Shown: positions 1-9,200 of the stretch, piece by piece
How the letters are laid out: each line of letters opens with the position of its first letter
How positions within the stretch are numbered: the first letter of the stretch is position 1
Source: Proteiniphilum sp.
GTDB lineage: Bacteria > Bacteroidota > Bacteroidia > Bacteroidales > Dysgonomonadaceae
NCBI GenBank assembly: GCA_016839025.1
Contig: JADLKK010000010.1
Span: forward strand, 1-42,608
Direction of reading: 5' to 3'
Length of the DNA: 42,608 bases
The notes under the pieces: generated by a model
Told to the model about the DNA's origin: nothing
What the model saw: the letters and a program-made list of their open reading frames with translations, nothing else
Database searches by the model: none
Position numbers and translations under genes: made by a program

Positions 1-417
1 CAGAAAAGCATCCCAGTAGGTTTTCTTCCCTTTTTTGTTGCTGAACTTCTCCGTCAGCTTCCCCATTCCGGGCATGTTCAACTGTATGACGTCAAGCATA
101 AGGATGCCGATCGCCAGTAAAGCGATACCGAGCCAGAGACCGCCGATACCCTGCAAGAGACCGGCAATCCTGAACTGACTGGCACCAAAATAGAAGAGCA
201 CGCCCAGCGCGGTATAGGTGAACATCCTCCCCAGCGTGTAGAAGAGACCGTTAAACAGTACCCGTTTTTTGATGCCGATATCCTTGCTCAGGTAGGCGGT
301 GGCAGTGATGTTCGTGGCCAGGGGACAGGGGCTGATGGCTGTCATCAGTCCCAGCAGGAACGCAGTGAGCATTGGCCAGCCGGAGGCTTCGGTCATGCTT
401 TGCAAGAATTGCATCAT
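1..417 (-). CDS. ArsG/CcdA-like efflux permease, 3' end cut by window edge
   Basis: The first 139 codons of a polytopic membrane protein read off the left edge without a stop. I see an N-terminal membrane segment followed by the motif SPCPLATN (Cys31), then further hydrophobic segments around residues 58-80 and 85-110. This fits the CcdA/DsbD-like family that includes the permease ArsG, described as exporting trivalent aromatic aminobenzylarsenicals. The start is an ATG-ATG pair at 412-417. It lies 13 bp after an ArsF-like gene and downstream of an ArsR gene, which is why ArsG is preferred to a thiol-disulphide CcdA. A general CcdA role cannot be excluded from the fragment. Confidence 0.75.
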   Translation of the reverse strand, partial: MMQFLQSMTEASGWPMLTAFLLGLMTAISPCPLATNITATAYLSKDIGIKKRVLFNGLFYTLGRMFTYTALGVLFYFGASQFRIAGLLQGIGGLWLGIALLAIGILMLDVIQLNMPGMGKLTEKFSNKKGKKTYWDAFL

Positions 418-430
418 GTTGCGCGTTGTT

Positions 431-877
431 TTACGAAAGTCTACGCTCTACCTCTTCCTGCAACATCCCGCTCACCCCTTCCGGGTTGGCAAACGCCTTT
501 TGCGTGATGTCGACGTGATCGTCGCCCTTCGCAACGATCAGTGCGTTCCAGGTGACACCATACTGTTCCACCAACCCCTTGTTGGCGGCTTCATCGGTCG
601 GCACCTCCACGAAACGGACCTGTTCCTGCTCACCGTAGAGAGTGGCGACCGACTCACGGGCTGCCTTCTCCACCGCAACACAGGTCTTGCAGCGTTGTGA
701 TCCGTGGAAATAATAGACATAGACCACCGAAGGATCGGTAGGTGTGACAGTTTGATCTGCTGAATGATCAGCCACTCTCCCGGCGGCTGGATTCACTGTT
801 TCCTCCTGCTTGCTGCTCCCGCTTCCGCAGGAAGTCAACAGAAATGCGGATAAAATCAGAAAGAGAATTTGTTTCAT
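431..877 (-). CDS. ArsF-like thioredoxin-fold lipoprotein
   Basis: A 148-residue protein with a lipoprotein signal (hydrophobic residues 4-16, lipobox LLTSC with Cys17), a Ser/Thr-rich linker to about residue 50, then a small thioredoxin-like domain with a CKTC redox motif at residues 63-66. The arrangement matches the family annotated as nitrophenyl compound nitroreductase subunit ArsF, which works with ArsE and ArsG on aromatic arsenicals such as nitarsone and roxarsone. It probably acts at the envelope. It sits between arsR and arsG on one transcript. The redox motif is clear; the arsenical substrate rests on gene context. Confidence 0.72.
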   Translation of the reverse strand: MKQILFLILSAFLLTSCGSGSSKQEETVNPAAGRVADHSADQTVTPTDPSVVYVYYFHGSQRCKTCVAVEKAARESVATLYGEQEQVRFVEVPTDEAANKGLVEQYGVTWNALIVAKGDDHVDITQKAFANPEGVSGMLQEEVERRLS

Positions 878-899
878 CGGCTTGATATTTGTTGGTTGT

Positions 900-1220
900 T
901 TAACAATAGTTTTCTACCCTGGCTACATGGTCAATAAAGCCACCCAGCAGCTCACGCGCTGCCGTCCAGTTCTCATGGTTGATGCAGTATTTGACGGTAG
1001 GGGGAGTAAATTCACCCTGTATCAACCCCGCCTCTTTCAACTCGTGGAGGTGTTGCGAGAGGGTGCTCTTGGCCACCGGGATCACCTCCGACATATCGCC
1101 GTGGTAACAGCAGCTCTGAGCGGCCAGCATCTGCAAAATGGCAATGCGCACCGGGTGACCCAACGCCTTGGCGATGCGGGCAAGCTGTATCTGATCTTCT
1201 GTAAAGGGTTGTTTAGACAT
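900..1220 (-). CDS. arsR: ArsR-family metalloregulator
   Basis: A 106-residue winged-helix repressor expected to release operator DNA on binding As(III) or Sb(III). It has the Bacteroidota-type signature QSCCYHGD (Cys37, Cys38), a recognition helix AKSTLSQHLHELKEAG, a YC motif at Cys79 and a terminal Cys106, giving four candidate thiol ligands. An open frame continues upstream to 1352, but that part reads straight through the promoter repeats at 1259-1302, so the ATG at 1218-1220 is taken as the start. The gap to the following arsF-like gene is 22 bp, so arsR, arsF and arsG form an autoregulated operon. The C-terminal Cys106 is an extra possible ligand. Confidence 0.88.
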   Translation of the reverse strand: MSKQPFTEDQIQLARIAKALGHPVRIAILQMLAAQSCCYHGDMSEVIPVAKSTLSQHLHELKEAGLIQGEFTPPTVKYCINHENWTAARELLGGFIDHVARVENYC

Positions 1221-1258
1221 ATCGACTTTGATAATTTCGATTGAGTGAACCGTTTCAG

Positions 1259-1302
1259 TTCGCAAATATACGAACAGATTGCCAATTCGCAAATATACGA
1301 AC
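1259..1302 (-). promoter_or_regulatory. ars promoter with tandem operator repeats
   Basis: Two identical 17-bp copies of TTCGCAAATATACGAAC (plus-strand reading) lie at 1259-1275 and 1286-1302, 27 bp apart. Each is a partial palindrome with TTCG...CGAA ends, as expected for an ArsR site. Read on the minus strand each contains TATATTTG, a match to the Bacteroidetes -7 box TAnnTTTG. The TTG of the upstream copy lies exactly 19 bases before the TATATTTG of the downstream copy, so the pair forms TTG-N19-TATATTTG. The start ATG is about 40 bases downstream. Confidence 0.72.
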
Positions 1303-1450
1303 GGTTTTTTCTCTTTTTTTCGTATCTTTGCGGCCTGTTTTTTGGTTATCATTCACATCGGGAAGCGGCTTATACTCCCCAAAATTCTGACTGACAGATG
1401 GTGGTCTTCCTGGTCAGCCTGCTGATGAAAGTGAATAGAACAACTTAACG

Positions 1451-2551
1451 TTAACGCCATCCGAAGAGCAGCGGAAAGAGGAAGGTGACCAGCAACGTCC
1501 AAAGTGCATAGATCGGCAGATAGCGTGCGAGGGTCAGCTCCACCCGCTGAATCTCCTTCCCCTTGAACAGTACTTTCCAGAGGTCGATCATCATGAAGAT
1601 CAGGTTGACCAGTATCAGCAGGTTGGCACCCAGCACCGCTGTCCGGTTGGGGGTGAAGCCATACTCCCCGAGCCGGTAGAGGATGGCCGACAAGGCGATC
1701 AGATCGATGGCCAGGGTGACGATAGAGAGCAAAAAGAGAACCCACTCGCTGAACCGTTGCCGCTTGCGGTGTGACATGCCGGTAACCGTAAAGACAATGA
1801 TCGCCGTCACTCCCAGCAACATCAGGTTGAATATCAACAGGAACTCGCGGTCGGAATAGGGATCCTTTCCGGAAGTCACGATCGCAACCAGGAAGATCAG
1901 GAGCGTGAACAACACCAGGGGACTGAATATCGCGGCGATGATCGGAGCAATCTTGTTGGTCAGCGAGGGGTAGCTCCGGATGATATAGGTGCCCACGATG
2001 GGTGCTGCCACCAGGCCCACCAGTGCCACATTCTCCATGTAAAGATCCTCTATCTGCATGTCGATGGCGGAGAAAAGCCCGATGGTGACGCCGGAAAGCA
2101 GCGCCCCCGTGATCAGGATCAGTGCCGTGAGGATGGCCAGGTCACCGTTGTAGCGGATGTAGCCGATCCGCCGTGCAGGATCCTTCCGGTCGAACCCGAT
2201 AAAGAGCAACCCGTAGAAGGACCAGAGCACCAGCGGGAGATGAATATAGGCGAGCAAAACCGTATCACTCCCCTCCCCCTCCGGCAGCAGATTGATATAG
2301 AGTGCCGACAGCGCGTAAACCAACAAGGAGAACACCCCCTGTAACCAGTTTTTCTCTTTCCCTGCAAGGTAGAGATAGAGCGACAGTCCGGCAAAGACAA
2401 TGATCCCGATATGCTTCGCGTAAAAGGTCTCCTCATCGGGATCAAAACCAGCCAGCAGCGGTATCCTCACCAACAGGGCGGCAAGCAGGCAGCCCGCCAG
2501 CATTGGCAGCAGCTCTTTCCTCTCTGCCTTATGACTCAAATCTGTTTCCAT
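1451..2551 (-). CDS. DUF4153-type membrane protein
   Basis: A 366-residue integral membrane protein with about ten hydrophobic segments and few long soluble stretches, resembling DUF4153 proteins of Bacteroidota. No enzymatic motif is visible and the function of the family is unknown. The start is the ATG at 2549-2551; upstream codons in the same frame overlap the end of the regulator gene in another frame and do not look like protein. It follows a winged-helix regulator (70-bp gap) and a small membrane protein, an arrangement I recognise as recurrent in Bacteroidales, so the regulator probably controls the membrane proteins. Confidence 0.78.
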   Translation of the reverse strand: METDLSHKAERKELLPMLAGCLLAALLVRIPLLAGFDPDEETFYAKHIGIIVFAGLSLYLYLAGKEKNWLQGVFSLLVYALSALYINLLPEGEGSDTVLLAYIHLPLVLWSFYGLLFIGFDRKDPARRIGYIRYNGDLAILTALILITGALLSGVTIGLFSAIDMQIEDLYMENVALVGLVAAPIVGTYIIRSYPSLTNKIAPIIAAIFSPLVLFTLLIFLVAIVTSGKDPYSDREFLLIFNLMLLGVTAIIVFTVTGMSHRKRQRFSEWVLFLLSIVTLAIDLIALSAILYRLGEYGFTPNRTAVLGANLLILVNLIFMMIDLWKVLFKGKEIQRVELTLARYLPIYALWTLLVTFLFPLLFGWR

Positions 2552-2621
2552 AATTCTGTCTAATAAATGTGATGTTACGAAATTGGTATCAGCTTCTGCC
2601 AGCTCCTGGCACCATTCCGGG

Positions 2622-2915
2622 TCAGGACTGTAAAAGCTTTTCAATGGCATGAATGTGTTTCGTGAATGCCTTTTTCCCCAAGGGAGTGGCGCTATAACGG
2701 GTAAGCGGCTTGCGATCCAGAAATGATTTACAGAAGGTGATGTATCCACTCTTCTCCAATGATCGCAGGTGGCTGGCCAGGTTGCCGTCAGTGACACCAA
2801 GCAGCTCCTTCAGCGAGGTAAAGTCAAGCTGCTCGTTCACCATCAGCACTGACATGATGCCCAGCCGGATCCTGTTCTCGAACGCCTTGTCCAGATCTTT
2901 CAAAAACTCCTTCAC
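2622..2915 (-). CDS. Winged-helix transcriptional regulator
   Basis: A 97-residue one-domain regulator. Residues 16-60 form a winged helix with the pattern RLGIMSVLMVN...LDFTSLKELLGVTDGNLASHLRSLEKSGYI, typical of the ArsR/MarR-like 'HTH_27' group, followed by a wing with RYSATPLGKKAF. No metal or ligand site is visible. Its ATG overlaps the stop of the upstream small membrane protein gene by 4 bases (ATGA), so the two are translationally coupled. It probably represses its own operon, which includes the DUF4153 gene. Confidence 0.85.
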   Translation of the reverse strand: MKEFLKDLDKAFENRIRLGIMSVLMVNEQLDFTSLKELLGVTDGNLASHLRSLEKSGYITFCKSFLDRKPLTRYSATPLGKKAFTKHIHAIEKLLQS

Positions 2916-3217
2916 ACCCCTCTCCTTTTGCGTTGAATCAACAGACCATATACCATCTGAAAAAGCCCAAAGCCAAGCATCCAGATATATAGGCTTTGGG
3001 AGATGAAAACAAGGGCCAGCAGCCCCAGCAGTATCTCCGCCAACCCCAGGAGATAATTGCCACGACTGAAAACCAACCGCTCTGCCAACAATGCCCCTAC
3101 CAACGCGATAAGACCGGTCGACAGACCCGACATGCCACTTAGCGAGAGAAAGCGAGAGGAACGACTCATGATCTTCCGGATCTCACTCAAATCATCCAGA
3201 TATTTTTCTTTTTCCAT
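2912..3217 (-). CDS. Small membrane protein, shortened member of its family
   Basis: A 101-residue protein: a charged N-terminus with EKEKYLDDLSEIRKIMSRSS, then three or four hydrophobic segments (about residues 22-48, 53-70 and 73-92), and a basic C-terminus. The start and end resemble a Bacteroidota family, usually about 200 residues, that stands next to a winged-helix regulator and DUF4153. Here the N-terminal segment joins almost directly to the C-terminal GLAEILLGLLAL segment, so the middle of the family is missing. The reading frame is intact and overlaps the regulator by 4 bases, so this looks like a clean internal deletion. Function unknown. Confidence 0.72.
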   Translation of the reverse strand: MEKEKYLDDLSEIRKIMSRSSRFLSLSGMSGLSTGLIALVGALLAERLVFSRGNYLLGLAEILLGLLALVFISQSLYIWMLGFGLFQMVYGLLIQRKRRGV

Positions 3218-3236
3218 TTAAAAGTACTTTGATATG

Positions 3237-3268
3237 CAAAGTAAATCAATGTAAATGAAATTTCCAAA
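3237..3268 (-). promoter_or_regulatory. Probable promoter of the regulator/DUF4153 operon
   Basis: On the minus strand TTTG (3268-3265) is followed by 20 bases and TTACTTTG (3244-3237), one mismatch from the Bacteroidetes TTTG-N19-21-TAnnTTTG form. The small membrane protein starts about 20 bases further on. Confidence 0.5.
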
Positions 3269-3289
3269 TAAATCAGTGGAAAAACAGAA

Positions 3290-3784
3290 TCAATTGTCCA
3301 GTTGTGCAAAAAGGATCATGTAATTGTGTCCAAACTTCTTCGCACATTTGGGGCAGTAGGCATAATGGATGTAATACTCTTTTGCCTTTTTCCCTTTTTC
3401 GTGCAATTCCTTTTCCATCTCTTTGACATGCTTCGGCACACTGTTGTAAGGCCCATCAAACACCCGTGCAGCATAGGTTCCCGAAAGGGACAGGTTTTCA
3501 GCCCCCTCCACCTCTTGAGTTACTGCGTAATAAAGCTCCGACCTGAAAGGTGTGGGATCCCGGAACAACACCAGTCCGTCCAGTTTATCGGGTATCGTAG
3601 CCTCCGATTTAAGAGCTGCCGTGTGCAGCTTCATCATCTTCTTACCGATCATGGGGTAGAAAGGAATGTGAAAGAAGGTTGGAATGGTTTCCCGGATGAA
3701 CTTCTTATTCTCCCACACCACCGTTTTCTGGTCCCACTTTTCCACATTGAATTCAGGACAGCATTCCAGATCATTTGTTTCCAT
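3290..3784 (-). CDS. Conserved protein of unknown function with C-terminal CPKC motif
   Basis: A 164-residue soluble protein without signal peptide or membrane segment. I recognise it as a conserved family that databases often label 'hydrolase' without support. Visible marks are an N-terminal ECCPEFNVEKWD, a central FRDPTPFRSELYYAVT, the segment ARVFDGPYNSVPKHVKEME, and a C-terminal YAYCPKCAKKFGHNYM. The layout (two-stranded beginnings followed by a GPY loop) is reminiscent of GyrI/SOUL-like small-molecule-binding folds, which is only a guess. The CPKC could bind metal. It appears to be a single-gene unit, with AT-rich DNA on both sides. Confidence 0.7.
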   Translation of the reverse strand: METNDLECCPEFNVEKWDQKTVVWENKKFIRETIPTFFHIPFYPMIGKKMMKLHTAALKSEATIPDKLDGLVLFRDPTPFRSELYYAVTQEVEGAENLSLSGTYAARVFDGPYNSVPKHVKEMEKELHEKGKKAKEYYIHYAYCPKCAKKFGHNYMILFAQLDN

Positions 3785-3931
3785 CGCTAATAAATTTAAA
3801 ATTGATTCTTATTCCGCAACCAAAAAATAGCAAATAGGCTATTACACACAAATAAACACACGCAATAAACTGGTTACAAGTTTATTATTTTTATTCTAAA
3901 TAACAAAACAGAACTCTCAAAAAAAGATATT

Positions 3932-6226
3932 TCAGAACGGATAACCGATTGCGAAGTGGAAGGCGAAGTCACGTCCGAAGTTAGGTTTGAAAATCGTCCA
4001 GCGGGAGCCTTTCGGTAGCGCGGGGTTATGCGCCTTCATCCCCCCATCCACGCGAATCAGCAGGAAGTTGAGGTCGAATCGCACCCCCACTCCGTAAGCC
4101 ACAGCCAGCTCCTTGTAAAAGTCGTTCCATTCAAAAAGGCCACCCGGTTGTTCCGAATAGTTGCGAATGGTCCAGATATTACCGGCATCCACGAAACCGG
4201 CTAGTTCGATCAGCCGGGTAAGCTTGCGTCGATATTCTACACTAAAGTCCAGCTTCACATCCCCCACCTTCCTCCCAAAGTCGGAGGCAATAGAATCATT
4301 GCTATAGGATCCCGGCCCCAGGGTACGGGTACTCCATCCCCTCACGCTGTTGGCTCCACCACCGAAGTAGCGTTTTTCAAAAGGCAGGATGGTAGAGTTA
4401 CCATAGGGATAGGCAACACCCACCGCTACATGTGCCGCCAGTGTTCTCTGATCGTCTATCCGGTACAGGGGAGAAAAATCAAAGTCACCCTTCACATACT
4501 CCGCATAGGGAATTTTGAAGAATTCAAAAAAACCACTGTTGTTCTGCTCACCCCCGCCCAATCCGGTAGCGATTCGCGGCAGCCAACCGGCAACTTCTAC
4601 ACCGGTACGGAGGCGAAAAGGGATGGCAGGCATGGCCCTCCGGCCGATGCGGTTGTAGTTGGTGTAGGTGAGGTTATAGGCAGTACGTACGATTAACTGT
4701 TCGTCGTAGCTGTAGCGCAGGATCGGGTTGGCCTCCTCACTCAGGTAAAGCTCCTTGAAACGTTGTGATGACCAGGGCATCCGCACATAGGTGACACCCA
4801 TCGGCTCCAGTACATGCAATAGCCTCCACTCCATGGACGACCATTGAAAGCGTGTGGAGAGGTTGAAGAATTGCCGGAAATATTCGGGTCGTTTCTGGAA
4901 ATTGGCTCCTATGGCATATTCAGTTGATGCGGAAGGCTGATCCTGTAGTCGCTTCAGCATCCAGGGGAGCAGCAGCTGCGGAATGGAAAGAAACACCTCA
5001 GCCCCATACTCATAATAGCTGTTGTCCAACAGGTCGAGGCTGTCTGTGGGACGGATAAACTCATAGGCAGCGTTGAGCCGCACACGGAAGGTCTCCCCGC
5101 CCCGGAGAAAGTTACGATGTTCGTAGGTGACATTGCTGGCCACACCCAGGTCGCCTGCTGAATTGGTACCGTCCACCCCGAACTGCATGTAGTGCAGGTT
5201 CCCCGGGTATAGGGTAATGCGGGAATCAATCATACTCGAATCGTTCCGTTGCGTGCGCTGCAGATTGATGGCAGTCTGGTTTACAGGTCCCATCCCGTTA
5301 AGAGAGGAGTAGGTGCGCTCCACAATCCGGTCGGAATAGAGTCTGCCGGGACGGATAAAGGTGTTGTAGTAAACAGCCCTGGGCAACAGGAATGGTTCTT
5401 TTTCCGAGATAATCTGCAAACCCCGGTAGAAAGTGGTATCAAGCTGATGAAAACGGGTAGAATCACGCAGCAACTCATCACTCACACCGTTGATCACTGT
5501 CACCTCTCCTATTCGGTACTGTGTATGCAAGGTGGTATCAGTGGGATTATTGAGCGCCAGCGTCACATCCACTTGGTGGTCTCCCACCGTGGTGTCGGCC
5601 AGAAAGTACAAATGATCTTTCACAAAGTCATAATAGCCCCTGTTTCGCACGATGGTAGTCATGTTCTCCCTTCCCTCCTCCAATACTGCCAGATCAAAGT
5701 GGTCACCAGGCTTGATGATCTCGGGACGCCGTATACTTTGCAGGATATTGTATATGGTGGTATCAGCGGAACGAATGGTATCGCGGTAGGAGCGAATACG
5801 ATAAGGTTCGTGACCTGTAATCCGGTAGGTGACGTCCGCTCTTTTTTCACCCTTCACCACGGAAGTGTCGACCTCAGCATTGAGATATCCCTTGTTGTTG
5901 AGATGCAGGCGAATTTGCTCGGCCGAAATCACGGCAAGCTGCTCATTGAAGAGCACCGGTGGCTCACCATATCGAAGTAGCTGACGATTGATCCAGGTAG
6001 AGTCATTGTCGGGGAAATTGTACATGTGCAGCTTGAATCGACCCATAACCGGCATTGAGGAGTTAGGGCGCTGCCGCAGATAGGGCCTGAGTGCCGAACC
6101 ACCAATGCCGTTCACATCCGATTCAATCTCTACCTTATTGAGCAGGTAGCTACCATCGGGCACCTTTTTGGTTGCATCACATGCAACCAGCAACAGGGAG
6201 AGTATGACAAGAAGATATTTGCTCAT
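3932..6226 (-). CDS. tamL: TamL, BamA-superfamily outer-membrane lipoprotein
   Basis: A 764-residue protein with a lipoprotein signal (lipobox LLVAC, Cys16), POTRA-like periplasmic region over roughly residues 28-330, and a C-terminal 16-strand-type Omp85 beta barrel. The loop-6 signature appears as VRGW at residues 628-631, preceded by FGGGANS. The protein ends in a Phe (AIGYPF), as expected for barrel recognition by BamA. TamL is the Bacteroidota form of TamA and partners TamB in moving proteins or lipids to the outer membrane. It starts 9 bp after the tamB stop, so both are on one transcript. The lipid anchor separates it from BamA and proteobacterial TamA. Confidence 0.9.
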   Translation of the reverse strand: MSKYLLVILSLLLVACDATKKVPDGSYLLNKVEIESDVNGIGGSALRPYLRQRPNSSMPVMGRFKLHMYNFPDNDSTWINRQLLRYGEPPVLFNEQLAVISAEQIRLHLNNKGYLNAEVDTSVVKGEKRADVTYRITGHEPYRIRSYRDTIRSADTTIYNILQSIRRPEIIKPGDHFDLAVLEEGRENMTTIVRNRGYYDFVKDHLYFLADTTVGDHQVDVTLALNNPTDTTLHTQYRIGEVTVINGVSDELLRDSTRFHQLDTTFYRGLQIISEKEPFLLPRAVYYNTFIRPGRLYSDRIVERTYSSLNGMGPVNQTAINLQRTQRNDSSMIDSRITLYPGNLHYMQFGVDGTNSAGDLGVASNVTYEHRNFLRGGETFRVRLNAAYEFIRPTDSLDLLDNSYYEYGAEVFLSIPQLLLPWMLKRLQDQPSASTEYAIGANFQKRPEYFRQFFNLSTRFQWSSMEWRLLHVLEPMGVTYVRMPWSSQRFKELYLSEEANPILRYSYDEQLIVRTAYNLTYTNYNRIGRRAMPAIPFRLRTGVEVAGWLPRIATGLGGGEQNNSGFFEFFKIPYAEYVKGDFDFSPLYRIDDQRTLAAHVAVGVAYPYGNSTILPFEKRYFGGGANSVRGWSTRTLGPGSYSNDSIASDFGRKVGDVKLDFSVEYRRKLTRLIELAGFVDAGNIWTIRNYSEQPGGLFEWNDFYKELAVAYGVGVRFDLNFLLIRVDGGMKAHNPALPKGSRWTIFKPNFGRDFAFHFAIGYPF

Positions 6227-6235
6227 AGGACTACG

Positions 6236-9200
6236 CTACTCATTTTCCTCTTTTCTTCTGATTACACGAAAATCAAACAGATCACGAAACGATCGGGCTT
6301 CCTTGGTTACCACCACCCCTACCCCCTGCGTAGTAGGAGTTCGCCGGTAGAAACGTTCATTGGCACGGTTAAACGCCCGGATCATAAACCAGTTGTTGAT
6401 GTCGTACTCCAGCTCGAACTCACCCATAAAAGCCTGCTGACTGGCCAGCATGCGGTTGTCGCCATAACTGAGGTTGGTAGTGATGCGCAGGCGGTCATTG
6501 AGCAAACGAGTTGAAACATCCACACCCATCCGTACATTGTCGAGCGTACCATCTACCGACTCCAGATTGGTACTGATGGACCAATTGTCGCTGAGGGCAC
6601 TCGCGAAAAGGGCATCCAGCCCACGTGCCAACGTGTTGGCGGCGAAACGGCTGAAGACCGATGGACCGAAATTCATCTCAGGTGATCCTTCCGAGGGAAT
6701 GAAACTACCGGTGGTAGCCAGGTAGGCGAACTGCAGAATTTTGGTCTCTTCGGTATTGATGAAGCTGTTCACCCGCTGTTGGATATCATTCGAACTTTCC
6801 GGCAGCTCGATATCATATTTCAGATCCATCGCTTCCAGGTTACCCAATATGTGCAGCAGGGCATTCACCGGCACACGTGTATTGGCCAGCTCAGTGGTAA
6901 AGGTGGGGCTGAGAGCCGACAAGTCTGCTTTCACCGGCAGATAGGCGGTGATATTGAACTGGGTGTTGAGCGGATTACCTTCCATGGTAAGGCGGCTCCC
7001 CTCGCGGATGGTAAAATCGATGGTACGCAGGTTCTGCAGGTTGTAGTGAAATTTGCCACTATTGATTTCATAATCGCCATAGAGGCGTACCGGAGGAGTG
7101 GACTTGGAGTTGAAATCCACGTTCACCTCTCCTTCCCCACTCACTTCCAGGGCATTTCCTGTTGTTGGATCAAGCACCACGGCAGCTTCCAGCATGGGAG
7201 TGAGGTTAACCGTAGCCCGCATTACAATGGGAATACCGGACGAAAGGCGGGATCGGGATTTCTCTTTCTCGCCACCCTCTCTTTTCAGGAATGCAAGTGA
7301 ATCTTTCTCCTGCGGAGTGTTGATATAAACGATACCGCTGTACTCAGTGGCGCGAGCCGTCTGGGGTAACACCACCGTCACTTCCGAACGACTGGTACTC
7401 GAAAGTGTACCATCTCCATAGATCCCTGCCGGCGAACCGCTAACGGTGAGGTCACCCGTAAGACGCAGGTTGCCGTACGCCATCAGGTCGGTACGGTTTT
7501 GGTTGTTGAGCAGCATAAAATCGTTCATCCGGATGGAGGCTGTGTAGGCCATCCCGCCAAAGTTGGCATGTGACAGGTTGAAATTGACCGAAGCCGTGCG
7601 GTTATTCTGGTCGCGGATCACCAGGTTACGCAATCCCACATTGTCGGGATTGATATCGATGGTATCTGACACGGAATAGGTGACGTTGGTGAAAGCCACC
7701 TTCATCTTGCCATTTTCGATACCCAGCCATCCCCGGGTGATCGGTGCTGAGGGTTTGCCCGTGATGGCGACCTCCGAGTTAAGCGCTCCTGACAATTCGC
7801 TGAAGACATTGGCGGTAAGAGGTTGGATGGCTTTGAGATCAAACTCTTGTATCCGAAAATTGACATCCATTGGTAACGGACTTTTATCACCCAGGGGAAT
7901 ATATCCGGTAATATCCAGGAGATGTTTTTCCCCGTTGACAAGATAGGCGTTCAAGTCGAGGCCGGAGTAAAGGTTATCCCAGTTACCCTCAATGGTGAAA
8001 GTGCCGATGGTATCGTTATAAACCGTAATATTTTCGATCCGCAGATCCTCTGTATGCACCATCGGGCTCTCCAGCAATTGCCGCAGGTAGATGTCACCTT
8101 TGATTGATCCGGCGAAATGGGATACGTTGAAGGCAGCCAGGATATTCGCCAGTTCGGTATTGTTGAAATAGACCCGGATGAAGTCAGCTTCACTTTTGGA
8201 TGCTACGCCCTCGATGCCCAGCAGCAGCATATTCTCTTCTCTCAGTCCGAAGTTATGAATGTTGATTCGATCCTTGCGGTAACGGATGGTTGCATCATTC
8301 AGATCTACCCGTTTATCGTTAAAAATCAGGCTGGTGGGGTGTATCCGGATATCCGAAGCCAGCTGATCGGCTGTATCGCGCAGAAAATCCATCGTCACCT
8401 TCACTTCTCCATTCGATTCGGTCTGGGCTTGTCGCAGTTCATAGAACAATTTGTTGGTCACCTGATCCGATGATCCGGTTGTGACAAGATGCAGGTTAAT
8501 GAATCCGTTATCCTGAACCAGGTAAGTGAGAAGGTCAACAGCCATGCCGGAAGCATTGTCACTCTGCAAGTTCAATCGCGTTTCCCGGATATCTTTGCTG
8601 CCCCACATCAATCGCGGAAGATAACCATCGATTCTCACCGGTATGGCGGAAGTCATATCCACCTGCCCCTTCAGGGTAGCATGTTCCACATTGTAAACAG
8701 GCAACCCGAAAGCGTAAGAGAGATCCTCCGTATTCTTGATCAGCAGATCCAACTGAAAATTGTTGATTCCTGCCGTGGAATCTTCCGGCGCAACAATTGC
8801 CGAGGGGAGATGTGTGTGCAACACCTGCATCAGCTCACGTCCGATGGTCGAGAAATAATAATCACCGCTCATCTCTGCTTCGAGGAAGGAGGAGTAGAGC
8901 TGCAGCCTCTTCCCTGCCTCACCATCGCTGAGTGCCTGCAGGTAGATGGGGCCAGGATTGTATATGAAGTTACTGTCTACCAGCGAGGTATTATCAATCA
9001 CCAACATTCCTGTCATCTCGTCCAGTGTGCGTCCCGACAGCGCACCGTCGATGGTGAGACTCACCCGCGGGTCTTTCCAGTGTTCCATTCTGAGGAAAGG
9101 ACGCAGATCCAACTGATCGATCCTTCCCTCCAGATCGAACCGCATCTCCTCTCCAAAGGTGATATCACCGTTTAGATCCAGTCCGTTTCGTTCTCCTTCG

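Noticed and set aside
1323-1330. TATCTTTG on the plus strand, an exact -7 match.
   Set aside because: No gene on the plus strand follows it for more than 10 kb; probably chance in AT-rich DNA next to the ars promoter.
1353-1745. Open frame on the minus strand running into the DUF4153 gene.
   Set aside because: It overlaps the DUF4153 gene in another frame and has low-complexity His/Pro/Gly composition without a family pattern.
2912-3217. The short membrane protein as a frameshifted gene.
   Set aside because: Both family ends are in one frame and the missing middle is not present in another frame nearby.
5249-5980. Long plus-strand open frame inside tamL; similar ones at 8489-9175 and 9821-10597 inside tamB.
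   Set aside because: They are antisense to strongly supported genes, are rich in Cys, His and Gln as expected from reverse reading, and have no start signals.
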